In this document: in pieces, positions 1 through 10,950 of the stretch
Layout of the letters: each line of letters opens with the position of its first letter
Position numbering within the stretch: the first letter of the stretch is position 1
Assembly: GCF_022539665.2 (NCBI RefSeq)
Contig: NC_081337.1
Coordinates: forward strand, 8,780,679 to 8,844,678
DNA from: Daphnia carinata
Taxonomy: Eukaryota > Arthropoda > Branchiopoda > Diplostraca > Daphniidae
Direction: 5' to 3'
Length of the DNA stretch: 64,000 nucleotides
Position numbers and translations under genes: made by a program
Notes under the pieces: generated by a model
What the model saw: only the letters and a program-made list of their open reading frames with translations
Databases searched by the model: none
Told to the model about the DNA's origin: nothing

Positions 1-849
1 GAAAGTTGTAAAACAGCCGATGCTATCAAGGGTCAGATGAAGAAAGTGGAAGGGCGATCATGACAAGCGCACAGAAGGGGTCGTGAGGCAGGATGGCAGT
101 GGCTGAAGGTATCAACATTCATTTCTTCTTTGGTTCGTCTATCGCCGTGTATGTAGATTAAGACAATCTGGCATTAGAATACGAAGACAGTGCCCGCGGA
201 CGTGAAGGGAACGTGAAAAGCCATTCAGACAAAACTAGGCCATTCAGAGAACCCCTTTTTCCCTTTCTTTTGATGGATGAACTGTCTACCGTCTCCACGA
301 CATTTCGGTTATTGACCCCTTCCACCTTTCCTGTCTCTTTCATTCTGTCTAACTATCCCTATTATAAATTGTTCTTTACTGGGCCCGGCAACTGGTTCCA
401 TCACGACTTTAGTAATCTAATCTATCATGTTGCGTGAGCAGTTTTCCGCTACCTTTTAACTGGATAGAGACAACTGTTATTGCTGATCGATTTCCAAAAA
501 ATTCAGTTGTGTGTGTTAGACAATGTGATGTACTAGCTACAAGCATTGCCAGTTAAAGATGATGCGAGTTAATGGCGATTTTTAGCGTTGCAGCTTTCCC
601 CGGAATTGCCGCTATCCATGTACGTGCTCAGCATTGTGTATTTATTTTTTTCACGTGGTATGCTTGAAAAATCATAAACAATTTAAGCTTTGACAGTACC
701 TTGCGCAGTAGGGAAAAATATAAGCATCAGGTAGAGTGTAGGGAGAAACGAGCATAAAGCGAGTGAGGATGATCTTTTTCCATCTTTGGCGAACCAAACC
801 GTAGCTTTCTCTACAAACAGTGACATGCTGGAGGCTATTCCGGAGCTCA
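1..849. other. Upstream flank of first FAS1 gene, no gene seen
   Basis: No open frame here resembles a protein or is bounded by usable splice sites. The last ~130 bp is the proximal promoter of the first fasciclin gene; the rest is unassigned intergenic DNA. Confidence 0.5.
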
Positions 850-890
850 TATATAGCCTGAAACTTCAAACTTTTCTGATCAGATAGACT
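801..890 (+). promoter_or_regulatory. Core promoter of FAS1 gene 1
   Basis: A TATATA box begins at about 850, and an arthropod-type initiator (ATCAGAT) lies at about 879-885, 32 bp downstream. That spacing is correct for TATA to transcription start. The start codon follows at 919, giving a 5' UTR of about 37 nt. The 15-mer GTAGCTTTCTCTACA at 801-815 recurs exactly upstream of the second fasciclin gene. The TATA and initiator roles are inferred from position and consensus. Confidence 0.6.
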
Positions 891-918
891 TTGTTAGACT
901 AGTGAACAGTTCTTCGAA

Positions 919-3769
919 ATGAAGTGCCTAATAGTTGCTTTCATCACTCTTCTCATCGCTTCTTCTTCGGCGAATTCTGATGGTTATCAAACAAATCATA
1001 CACGGATTAAACGACAGTTCTCATTGGTAAGATTTCATCTTTATTTTATTTCTAAAATTCCATATTGTATTTACTATTAGTCTAAATGCGAAGATCTGTA
1101 ATTCAAAGCTTTAATGTTTTCTTTTTCAATATAGGGCAGTATTCCAATAGTTTTAACTAACAATGGCCTAACAACCCTGGTCGACATGGTGGTAAAAGCT
1201 GGATTGGCAGACGCGCTTTCCGGTCCAGGTAAACATCTGTTTTTCTAAGATTTTTTGATATTTCGATCGATAAAAATTCTTGTAATTTTTACAGGACCCT
1301 TTACTGTATTTGCGCCGATAAATAATGCTTTCAGCGCCGTAGATCCATCAACACTCAATGCCATTATGAGTGACATTACAGTTCTAAGACAAGTAATTGC
1401 CTATCATGTCGTGGAATCAACTCTACCAGCTGCATTGTTCAAAAATGAGTTGACACCACTCACCGCTTCAGGAGAAAGCCTTCGCGTCAACGTTTATGAT
1501 TCTGGAGATGCAAAAGTAAGTGAGAAATTAATTCGTAGCATATGCTAGACTAACGTTACTCATCTGCAACTTGATGGCAGACGGTGACCATCAACGGAGC
1601 GTTAAAGATAAGAACTATAGAAGCAACCAATGGCATCATCCACGTTATCAATAAAGTTCTTATACCCGAGCCCCAAAGCAACATCATAGAGGTTTTGGAA
1701 AAAAAAGGCAAATTTACGACACTTTTGACTGCGTTGGCCGTTGCTGGTTTAACAACAACCATTCAAAATGGTTAGTTATGTTATTGTATATTCTATGGTG
1801 TATAGTTATGTTTGAAAGTTTATAGCTCGAAGAGATTTCTATTGCCTTTTGTTTATCTTTCTTTATAAGATAGAGAGAGACAAAAGCTTTTTTATTCTTT
1901 GCAGAACGTTCCACGAATGCAACTTTCAAATGTGATTGAATAACGACCCTACGTATTTTGTTCTTCCCACAATAGCGGGACCGTTCACGCTGTTTGCTCC
2001 AACCGATGACGCTTTTAGGTCTCTCCCAGCTGGAACTCTAGACTCTTTGATTACCAATCGCGAAGAACTTAAGAAAGTTTTGCTATCTCACGTTGCGTCT
2101 GGTACTCTCTACAAACGGGGACTTTCTTCTGGTCTCGTCCCTGTCATCGCCGGTGGTAACGTTAAAGCTGCTGTAGGTTTTGGTAAGTGAAAGACAATTT
2201 AAAACCATTACAGTTTATTGACCAATCTTGTATTTCCATTCGTTTACCAGACGGAGCCATGTTTGGCAATGCCCAGATGATCGAGACGGACCTTTTTGCG
2301 TCTAATGGAGTCATCCACGTCATTAACTCTGTAATTATTCAACCAGTCGGTCAACCACCAAAAGCTGTTTTCAGCCAACGAGCAAAAGCTGTTGACAACC
2401 AACCATCAAAAACTGTTGATATCCAACCATCAAAAGCTGTTGATATCCAACCCTCAAAAGCTGTTAACATCCAACCATCAAAAACTGTTGACATACAACC
2501 AGTAAAACCTCCTGTTAATCAACAGAAAACAAGGGTAATAAGCATTATGTAATAGAAGTGTAATCGCAATTGAGTAAATGTTCCAATTGTAGGTAGCCCG
2601 CACCATTGCATCAATGTTGAACGAGAATGGGCTTACTACACTGGCCGATTTAGTCGTGAAAGTTGGTTTGGTCAATGTACTTTCTCAACAAGGTGAGGAT
2701 TATTTCACGCTTAAGTCATTAATTTAAAAACTAGAGTTTTTTCTGGCCATGTCCGTCAAGAATCGAAAGTCTCTTTTCAGGCTCGTTTACGCTCTTTGCA
2801 CCGACAAACGACGCTTTCAGCGCTTTGGATTCGGTCACATGGAATGCGCTTTTGCAAGACGTTAATCTTCTAAAACGTGTTCTGACTTACCACATTGTTC
2901 CGTCCGCCATACCTCCTGCATCTATGAAAAACGAACTGGTTACAAATTCGCTATCCGGTGAAAGTCTTCGCATCAACGAGTACAATAACAGGAAGGTGAG
3001 TCATTCGGAGCACCGATAACGAAAAAGAATTCACTTTAGTGTGTCATACATAAATGAATAATGCGGTTTCATTTTGTATGTGAAAGGTGGTTACCGTTAA
3101 CGGGGCACTAAAGTTAAAGACTCTGGAAGCTGAAAACGGCATCGTTTACGTAATCGACAAGGTCCTCATACCAGATAATAATAAAAGTATCGTTAAAGTG
3201 CTTGAAACTAAAGGAAAATTCACGACTTTGATGACGGCGCTTGTTGTTTCTGGATTGAAAAATCATCTTGACACAGGTTGGTAAATTATTCTATGCTTAG
3301 AACGTTACAGCTTTTACTTTCATGGATTGCTTGTTGGTTGTAGCCGGACCTTTCACTCTGTTCGCACCATCCGACGATGCCTTCAAAGCCCTTCCGGCTG
3401 GTGTATTGAATTCTTTATTTACGAACCCGAGCGAATTGCAAAAGGTTCTGCTTAGTCACGTCATTCCCACCACCGTGTATAGCCGGGGACTTTCTAGTGG
3501 TCATCTCAATCTCGCCCGAGGTGGAAAAGTTGCTGTAACTGTGAGCCAAAGTAAGTTCCATGACCACATTTAAATTTTAGCATCTAGTTTTGTTCTTTGG
3601 GAGTATCACTTATTTCTTACTTTGGAATTTCTTCTTTGAAAAGCATTTTACGTAGATTCATGTATCTTTTCTTTTGATAGGTGGTGTGAAAATATCAAAT
3701 GCAAACGTAATTGAAGCCGATCTTGTTGCAGCAAACGGTGTAATTCACGTCATCAACAATTTAATCTAA
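919..3769 (+). CDS. Secreted protein with four fasciclin (FAS1) domains, copy 1
   Basis: Eleven exons join in frame to 634 residues: 919-1026, 1135-1228, 1295-1515, 1581-1770, 1976-2182, 2251-2534, 2593-2692, 2781-2995, 3087-3276, 3344-3550 and 3681-3769. All have GT-AG borders and stop is TAA. Exon 1 encodes a signal peptide (MKCLIVAFITLLIASSSA) and a dibasic RIKR site. Four FAS1 modules follow, each with the family's H1 box (GPFTxFAPTxDAF), a YHVV or SHV centre and an H2 box (NGxIHVIxxVL). Family knowledge: FAS1 proteins (TGFBI, periostin, midline fasciclin) are cell-adhesion or matrix proteins; with no GPI or membrane segment this one is probably secreted. Between modules 2 and 3 lies an 8-residue tandem repeat (QPSKAVDI type). 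It lies directly upstream of a close paralogue. The specific role is unknown. Confidence 0.9.
2377..2520 (+). repeat. 24-bp in-frame tandem repeat in the linker
   Basis: About six copies of a 24-bp unit encode QPSKAVDI-like octapeptides (variants QPSKTVDI, QPSKAVNI, QRAKAVDN, QPVKPPVN). They lie in exon 6 of FAS1 gene 1, between FAS1 modules 2 and 3. The paralogue at 5864-8344 has only a short unrelated linker here, so the array expanded in one copy after duplication or was lost from the other. Confidence 0.85.
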
Positions 3770-5310
3770 TTTTTATCTTCTTCCTTCGTTCCTTGAGAAA
3801 AACTATGTCTCCGTGATTAGAAATTTCTTACCTGATATTGCAAAAAGCAATTTTAGGTTCCATCACTCGTTGGCGGGAGTGGGTGTGTAAGATAAAACTT
3901 GAGAAAATATCATTTTTTTTTGTCAGTCACGCAGACACAGTTAGTTAGTATTCCATCTATACGATTTACGCTGCTGATTCTATTTCTTTTGTAATCATAA
4001 GGACAGCAGGCTGAATTTGAATTGAATATACCCTTGTCATTCTTGTTTCCGCCTCCTCCTCCTGCAGACTAAAAACGTGATTGAACAGTAATCCGCGTAG
4101 AAGTTATTTTTTATTGAACTGACAGAACAGTTTTGCACAGATATCAAGAAAGAAAAACTTGGCAAAAGAATGCAAATATAAAAAATGCTGAACTACCACC
4201 TTTGCAATGCACAGGTACACCACAGGTGATCCTTCCCTTCTTTTTGAGCCACTAAAAGATAAGAGGGAAGTGGACGATACTTTTAAGGAGTGTAAGCAGA
4301 TCAATCAAGACCTCTCATTTACTACAAGGAGATAAATTATAACGTGTTCGGTATTACATTTTTTGTTGAGTAAAAAGTGGGCCCCATCTTTATTGGCGTT
4401 TTCGAGTATATTGGAAATCTTCCATGGATAGATTGGGCCCAATTTGTTTATCGGAGGCTTTACAGCGGTAAGGATCTCGTTCTTTAACATCTTAAGAATA
4501 GAGTTCTGTTTCAATGGTTGGCCTTATTTATTTTCTTTTTCTTTTAGCTTGGCAGGAATGGCCGATAGGATTTTTTTGCCTCTGTATACGTACACTTGGT
4601 TGTGCCATCGTGGGAACTGACTTGTTCCTTTCCAGTTTCATTTCTAATACTAGGATTCGGCTTTTTTTTACAGACGTTCTGGGCTTCCAGTGCAGGAATC
4701 TTCGCAATGACTAAGTTCATTACGAGCATTGTGTTTTTCTTTACCATAAGCCGCTGAACGCCTCTGTAACTATTCGTATTTACTTCTGTTACTATCTCCA
4801 CGTGATTTTCGATGGCGCTGGCAATGGAAGACTCCATCTTGGTTCAATCTGCTATTTTTTCAAAATGTGAGAGATTCTCAAGAAGCATTTTGTTCTTGAG
4901 TAACCCTATGCAAAGGTGCGTAAGTATAGTCATCTCCCTTCCTGACTGTAGATTTTTTTGCTATTTAAGGGTTTGTAATATCTTCATACTACGTGGCCTA
5001 TTTATAGTACGTAGCCCCGATAAATTTTTCGCACAAACATCAATCAATTGAGCACCTTTTTTTGTTTTTCGTCGAATGATTACACTTTCAACAGGTTTCG
5101 TACGGGGAAATGGATACTTCAGAATTTTGGATTCCATAGCATTAAAGCTTCATGATGGCCTTGCTTTAAATGAAGGTGCAATTGGCCTTGACATCAACAT
5201 TTAGGGTAGTATCAATAGAAATCTTCGCAGCACGAATGGATAGAATCCAAGGTGAAAATCACAAAATCTCTTTTACAGATAATTTGTTTGTTTCCACGAG
5301 CCTCTTAATG
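3770..5310. other. Intergenic DNA between the two FAS1 genes
   Basis: No supported exon. Short open frames on both strands (for example at 4514-4837) overlap each other, lack splice context and have no recognisable domain. The first few hundred bases should hold the 3' UTR of FAS1 gene 1, but I see no clear AATAAA close to the stop. Confidence 0.5.
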
Positions 5311-5314
5311 GAAG

Positions 5315-5673
5315 AACTTATATAAGCGTTCTTTTCTCTAAGCTTATATAAGTTGTTCCACAAACAGGCACGATTTATCCCTTTTGTTGAACAACTTATA
5401 TAAGCTAAGAGTCTTAGCTTATATAAGTTGTTCCAAACCATACACATTCCAACTTATAGAAGCTTTATTTCTCTTAGCTTAAACAAGTTGTTCCAAAAAG
5501 AAGCTCGTGGAAAGCAAAGGAATTATATAAAAAAGATTTTAGTTTGTTGCACAAAGAAAATTGTATCAAATCAAAAGCGAAGCTATTAGATGACCATATC
5601 CATCGACTGATTGTCACCTTGTCTTTTTGTAGGAAACTTATATAAGCGTACCAGCTGAACACTTACATAAGCT
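5315..5673. repeat. Cluster of palindromic TATATAAG repeats
   Basis: The 13-mer AACTTATATAAGC occurs five times exactly: direct at 5315-5327, 5393-5405 and 5635-5647, and reverse-complemented at 5342-5354 and 5417-5429. Diverged copies lie near 5450-5465, 5474-5495 and 5660-5673. Several extend into a TTGTTCCA flank. Copies at 5393 and 5417 form a perfect 45-bp palindrome (5389-5433, centre 5411). The cluster lies 120-475 bp upstream of the TATA box of the second fasciclin gene. It could be an array of sites for a dimeric factor, a cruciform-forming element, or a worn MITE; the sequence does not decide. Confidence 0.8.
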
Positions 5674-5753
5674 ACGGAGGATGCTTTGTAGGAACAACAA
5701 ACTCGGAACTCCACGACGGTCACAGAGCATTTCCTTATTTGGGTAATAGAATT

Positions 5754-5825
5754 GTAGCTTTCTCTACACGAGGCCATCCCTTAGCACCTATAAAGGTAGA
5801 GGATTTGAAACTTAGTGAGCAAAGT
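5754..5825 (+). promoter_or_regulatory. Core promoter of FAS1 gene 2
   Basis: TATAAAG at 5789-5795 precedes the start codon at 5864 by about 75 bp, so transcription should start near 5820. The 15-mer GTAGCTTTCTCTACA at 5754-5768 is identical to the one upstream of FAS1 gene 1 and lies 20 bp 5' of the TATA box (34 bp in gene 1). Its ends, GTAG and CTAC, are inverted repeats. Confidence 0.6.
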
Positions 5826-5863
5826 CGGGCTTCATCTGACTCTTGAATCACTTGCTCACCACG

Positions 5864-8344
5864 ATGTTCATTGTTGTCACTTCAGTTGTTCTCTTCGCAG
5901 CTTCTTCATTAGCCTTGCCCGGTAGTCATCAGCGTCAATTCTCCAGCGTAAGGACCCACCTTAATGCCACGTTTTTTCCAATCTATTTAATTGCGTTCTA
6001 TGTATTGAATTAGGAAACATTCCAACTGTTCTGAGGAATAATGGACTCACGACATTGGTCGATTCGGTTGTCAAAGCTGGCTTAGCAGAGGCTCTTTCTG
6101 GAGCAGGTAAGTGCCGTACTTTCTAATGACACTCCTCCATGGTAGTAACGTAATCGTACTAATCAAATTTCAGGACCGTTCACGGTATTTGCACCGACTA
6201 ATGACGCTTTCGGTGCTGTCGATCCTACGATTCTTAATTCCATCTTAAATGACGTTGCTCTCCTCAAGAATGTTTTAACCTACCACGTCGTTGCATCAGC
6301 TTTAGTTCCGTCTTCTATAAAAAATGAATTGACTCCGCGTTCATTATCAGGCGAAAAACTCCGCATTAACGTTTATGGTTCAGGAAATACGGCGGTTAGT
6401 AACTATTCAAGTTTAAGAAAAACTTATGTAAGACTTTTGACATCAAGAACTCGCTCTTTAGAAGGTAACAATTAATGGAGCGCTGAGATTGAAAACCTTG
6501 GAAGCAAGTAATGGTATTATTTACGTGATCGATAAAGTATTAGTACCAGAGCCAGAAAGCAATATAGTGAAAGTGTTGGAAAAGAAAAAAATTTTCTCTA
6601 CATTGCTCACGGCATTGAAAATTACTGATTTGACTTCCACAGTTGAAAGTGGTTAGTATAATGAACATGATGTGAAAGAAATTTGGATTGCCTATTAAGT
6701 TGCTTTGTATTAGCTGGGCCTTTTACACTGTTCGCTCCAACCGATGATGCTTTCAAAGCCCTTCCACTCGGTGCTCTTGACTCATTGATTGCCAACCCGG
6801 AAGAACTAAAAAAAATTTTACTGACACATGTTGTTTCTGGCACTGTCTATAGCCGAGGACTGGCTTCCGGTGCTGTACCAGTTGTTGCTGGTGGTAACAT
6901 TGATGCTGTTGTGGCTCGAAGTAAGTAATGGGAAAATGTCTTGGAAAAAAACAACAAAAAAACAAAACAAATTGTAACTAATTGATTGATGTGAAAAAGA
7001 TGGAGTCACTATTGGGAATGCTGAAGTTACTGACGCTGATCTTTTTGCTTCGAATGGAGTCATTCACGTCATCAGTTCTGTAATTCTTCGTTCGGCTAAT
7101 GAACCAAACAAAGCGGCAACCAATCATCCGATTCCAGTAGGTTATTTTTCAGTGTTTAGTTGTGGAAGAAAAAAATTGGTGGAAAAATGTTTTTCTTTCA
7201 TCCAGACAGCTGGTAACATCCCTTCTGTGTTGACGAAGAACGGTTTGACTACATTGGTGGACTTAGTCGTGAAAGCTGAACTTGCAAATGCACTTTCCGG
7301 ACCAGGTAAGATTTTTTTTTTTTATTGTATATAATCACATAGGTATACCGTAGGACCAGAATCAACTAGTCATCATTGCCAATAATTCGTCCATCTTCCA
7401 GGCCCGTTTACTGTCTTTGCTCCGACAAATGATGCTTTCAACGCTGTCGATCCAGTCACCCTGAATGCCCTTTTGCAGGATGTTGATCTTCTTAAACGTG
7501 TTTTGACTTATCATGTTGTTGGTTCAGCTCTACCGCCTGCCGCTATCCAAAATGAATTGGTTACCAAGTCTTTGGCCGGCGAAAGTATTCGTATCAACAT
7601 TTACAACAACGGCAAGGTTAAAGAATACTTAAGCCTAGCGAATATTTTCTAAACATGAATTTAGTCAATACTACCAAAGTTACTTAATACTTGACGATTC
7701 TGAACTTTTTGGGTTACTGATACAAAGATGGTAACTATTAACGGAGCTCTCAGATTGAGGACCCTGGAAGCTTCAAATGGCATCATTTACGTAATCGACA
7801 AAGTTCTTGTACCGGATAACGATAAGAGTATCGTCAAAGTGCTAGCATCCAAAGGGAAATTCACAACACTGATCACTGCCATCAACGTTGCTGGGTTGAA
7901 AACCCATCTTGACACTGGTATATATATTTTTTTACTTACAAAACGCTCGATCGAATCTAATTTTTGTGAAACACCCGACTGCAGCCGGTCCTTTTACACT
8001 CTTCGCACCAACAGACGATGCTTTTGCAGCCCTACCTGAAGGAGCATTGGATTCTCTGATTGCAAACCCAAGAGAGTTAAAAAAGGTTTTGCTTAGTCAT
8101 GTAATCCCGAGCTCGTTTTTTAGTAGGGGTATTTCTACTGGACAACTCAATCTCGCTAGAGGTGGAAGTATTGGAGTAACAGCAAACGAAAGTAAGCGTC
8201 AAAACAATATTGACAAATTTGTGTGACTTTATCTACTATCTTTCTTATTTTGAAGGTGGAGTGAAAATTGCCAATGCTGATGTAATTGAAGCTGATATTT
8301 CTGCATCAAATGGTGTAATTCACGTAATTAATCGTGTGCTATGA
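5864..8344 (+). CDS. Secreted protein with four fasciclin (FAS1) domains, copy 2
   Basis: Eleven exons: 5864-5947 (or 5921), 6014-6106, 6174-6394, 6462-6651, 6714-6920, 7000-7136, 7206-7305, 7402-7616, 7728-7917, 7985-8191 and 8256-8344 (TGA). Exons 3-5 and 7-11 match copy 1 in length exactly. Exon 1 encodes a signal peptide (MFIVVTSVVLFAASSLA), then four FAS1 modules with GPFTxFAPTxDAF and NGxIHVI/YVI boxes. Presumed function is secreted adhesion or matrix protein, from family. Oddity: with the strong exon-1 donor at 5948 the join to exon 2 (6014, starting GA-AAC) is one base short of frame. A weaker donor at 5922 (CCCG|GTAGTC) restores frame and removes nine residues. Otherwise a 1-bp deletion or assembly error must be assumed. 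All later joins are in frame. Confidence 0.85.
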
Positions 8345-8585
8345 GCTCTCGCATCTAACTTTTTTGGCCGTGTTATCTTCTTCGGTCTTGTTTCATTTTA
8401 CTTAGATATAGAAAGTTGTTCATGGATGTAAGGAGAAAGTTGGATGTAGAAAAAAAGAAATACATCATGCCGACTTTGTCGTCAATCATGTTTACTGCCA
8501 AACTTCCATGTTCCTTCTGGTCTCCTTGCATATTTAGATTTTTAGGTTTCATCAACTTAAAAAAAAAATTTTGAGATTCGTTAAA

Positions 8586-8599
8586 AATAAATAAATAAA
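8586..8599 (+). terminator. Overlapping poly(A) signals of FAS1 gene 2
   Basis: Overlapping AATAAA hexamers lie about 245 bp after the TGA of FAS1 gene 2 and about 165 bp before the MRPS34 start codon. They are the likely cleavage and polyadenylation signal separating the two same-strand genes. Confidence 0.55.
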
Positions 8600-8764
8600 T
8601 TCGTGGTTGGTGGGGTGGTTTCTTGTTTTTTCCTTTTGCAAAAAAGAATTAGACACGAAACCAGAGCTGGCAAAACTGAGACATACGCTTTCTGTTTATT
8701 ACAACCTTCGCCAGATTGCAGACGACAAAATTCGCTTGTGAGTTCGGTTTACAATTACTTCAAA

Positions 8765-9469
8765 ATGCCTTACGTTTATGTCGGAAAGCGAAATTTCTAT
8801 ATTGGGAAAAGGTTATGGGAAATAGTGGGGAATTTGAAAAATTTTGGTGAAGGCAGAATTCTTGTTCGAAGTAAATTTGAGAGGTATCCAGAAGTCTCGT
8901 ACGTCAAGATTATTCGAGCGGAGCCTCTCATGGATGAGGTAAATGCATTGCTGAAGTGCTGAAACAATCAGGTGTTAGTTATTTACTATAGACTTCTGTT
9001 ATGTTATTCTTTTTTACATTTTGCTGTACAGGAAAATATGTTTGGTAGGGTACTTGTTGAACAAGTTTTTAGAGGAAGACCTTATGGAGAGTATGACTTA
9101 TCCAAAACTGCTTACAAGAATGACTTCAAACTAGTTCCCAAAGATGAAGAGGAGTTCTATCTTAGCCGAACTATGAAGGCAGAGGAATTGGAGAAGCTTA
9201 AAAAACCCTTGCCAGAATTTATTCAATTTCCTCCTCTATTAAAGGTGATCACTTTTATTTATACCAACATATTATGTTTTCTGTAATGTAGCTTCAAAAT
9301 GCAGGAAATGATCTCCAAACAGGAAAATAACCCTAACCCTTTATTGAAAGCAGTGTATAAGTTTGGTCCCAATAATGCCTCAGTATTTATACAGCCTGGT
9401 GCAGTATGCAACAAAACACAAATTGAGAATTCTAAAGCACCTCATCTGTATGAAAATTTAAGACCTTAA
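8765..9469 (+). CDS. mRpS34: Small-subunit mitochondrial ribosomal protein mS34 (MRPS34)
   Basis: Three exons, 8765-8938, 9032-9244 and 9305-9469 (TAA), joined in frame to 183 residues. It has the landmarks of MRPS34: a FGxGRILVRSKF segment, YVKIIRAEP, the signature DFKLVPKDEEEFY, and QFPPLLKEMI. Human MRPS34 has the matching FGLGRLVTRK, DWRLVPKHEEEAF and PYPPLLRAMI. Length is a little below the human protein (about 218). The protein is a metazoan-specific component of the mitochondrial small ribosomal subunit. The start was chosen at the first ATG in frame after the FAS1 poly(A) signals. Its stop lies only 36 bp from the THUMPD1 stop on the opposite strand, so the 3' UTRs must overlap. Confidence 0.92.
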
Positions 9470-9505
9470 CGTAGTGGAGATGGGATTACACTGCAGTCAA
9501 AAATT

Positions 9506-10539
9506 TTATTTTGCCTTCTGAGCAATTTCTAGAAGATTGTACTTTGCACGACCAGAATAATTAGTAACCACACCTAAACAGCATGTTGCCCTTAGAACTT
9601 CAACAACCATGCTTATTTCTGGATTATCAAGATCAACTTTCATTTCAGGAAATTTTTTTGCGACAATTTCGGCGATTGGAACTATGAGGTCATCTCGTTT
9701 AAGATTATGGTTTCTAATCCTAATAAGAAATGGGAACCATGAAATTTTTAAATGCCGTTTTTATAAAATACTTATACTGGTACTTACTTTACTAAAAGAG
9801 AAAAGGTTTTATGGTTAGCCATTTTGTCAACAAGGGTTTCGGCTGCTTTAAGGATGTCTTCTTTTACAGACTGTAATTGTATATGAATGACATAATGAGA
9901 TTAATACTGCTGTACACAATGTATAATATCTTTCTTATTCATTGAAATACCTTGCATGTGATTTGAATGGGAAGCATACGAAGAAGAAATTTGGTGGTTT
10001 GCTGTTGTTTCTTTTCAATATCAGAAATGATCGCATCAACAATTTCTGAAGGATTCTCCAACTAAAACAAAAAGAGACGTGTTATTTTGGTTCAAAACAA
10101 CAGAAAGAAACCTACAGTAGATCGAATGAAGATGCATCCTTTAATGTTGGTCATAACACTTTGAAATCTTCTCTCAGAAACAGGCTGTGCCTGTTTTTTT
10201 TTGAGTTCATCCATTTCCTTGGTCAATTCATCTTCAATTTCTTCCTTTTTAACCTCTGAAGATTCAACATCTTTGTTTGGTTCTTGACTACCATAGAGGA
10301 TGTCAGCATGTTCATTTAAAATCTTAAAAACAAACAAATGTATAGTTTCATGCAATTCATGTTAAAACGTTTCTATGTACATTGTAGGCTTCTCTGACAC
10401 CATCTCTTTCTCTGTTCGATGTACAAAGGAAGCCTTTTTGGCCAGGTCCTAGTTCATTGGCAGATTTTCGAGCCTGTTTTGCAGATTTGATATAAAACGC
10501 CTTGTCTTTGGCTTTGCGTTTGTTTCCCGCTTCCGACAT
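9506..10539 (-). CDS. THUMPD1: THUMP domain protein 1, tRNA acetylation adaptor (THUMPD1/Tan1)
   Basis: Five exons on the minus strand: 10381-10539, 10116-10322, 9951-10061, 9788-9870 and 9506-9719, joined in frame to 257 residues. It starts MSEAGNKRKAKDKAFY, then the family motif GPGQKGFLCTSNRERDGVREA, an acidic stretch, and FIRST before the THUMP domain (about residues 120-235). Near the C terminus ATCCLGVV matches the conserved AVCCLSVV of the human protein. Family knowledge: THUMPD1/Tan1 binds tRNA and is the adaptor with which NAT10/Kre33 makes N4-acetylcytidine in tRNA-Ser and tRNA-Leu. The C-terminal tail is shorter than in human (353 aa). It diverges from CP110 and converges on MRPS34. 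Confidence 0.93.
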
Positions 10540-10950
10540 TGTAAAAGAAGAACCTATTTATCTACGTGTTGCGTGGCTATCAGTAGAACTAGAACCACTA
10601 GAACGTGGTTACAAAATCAAATTTTGGGAAGAAGCAGTCGACAATAGAACACAATAAAAAAAGAAATAAAACAGAAAAAGCCGGAAAACACAAAAATCAA
10701 GGGCAGAAAAATACTTAAATATTTTTATCTTTCATGTGTCATACATTCTTTTCAAATTTTTACATTCACAAAACAATGTAGAAATGTTTTCAATTTTTGT
10801 TTTTAATTTCCAGCAACAGCACCACTTGTGATTTGTGAATGCACCCTTGGCTTTGACAGCTGTTCGAAGTTTGCGTTGGATTTCAAGGATTTGATAATCC
10901 GTTTTTTTTAGCAAGCGTTTACTGTTTGAAATGAAATCTGCTTGTCTAAA
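10540..10950. promoter_or_regulatory. Shared promoter region of THUMPD1 and CP110
   Basis: These 411 bp separate the start codons of two divergent genes and must hold both 5' UTRs and promoters. No TATA box stands out, as is usual for housekeeping genes. No element could be assigned by eye. Confidence 0.5.
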
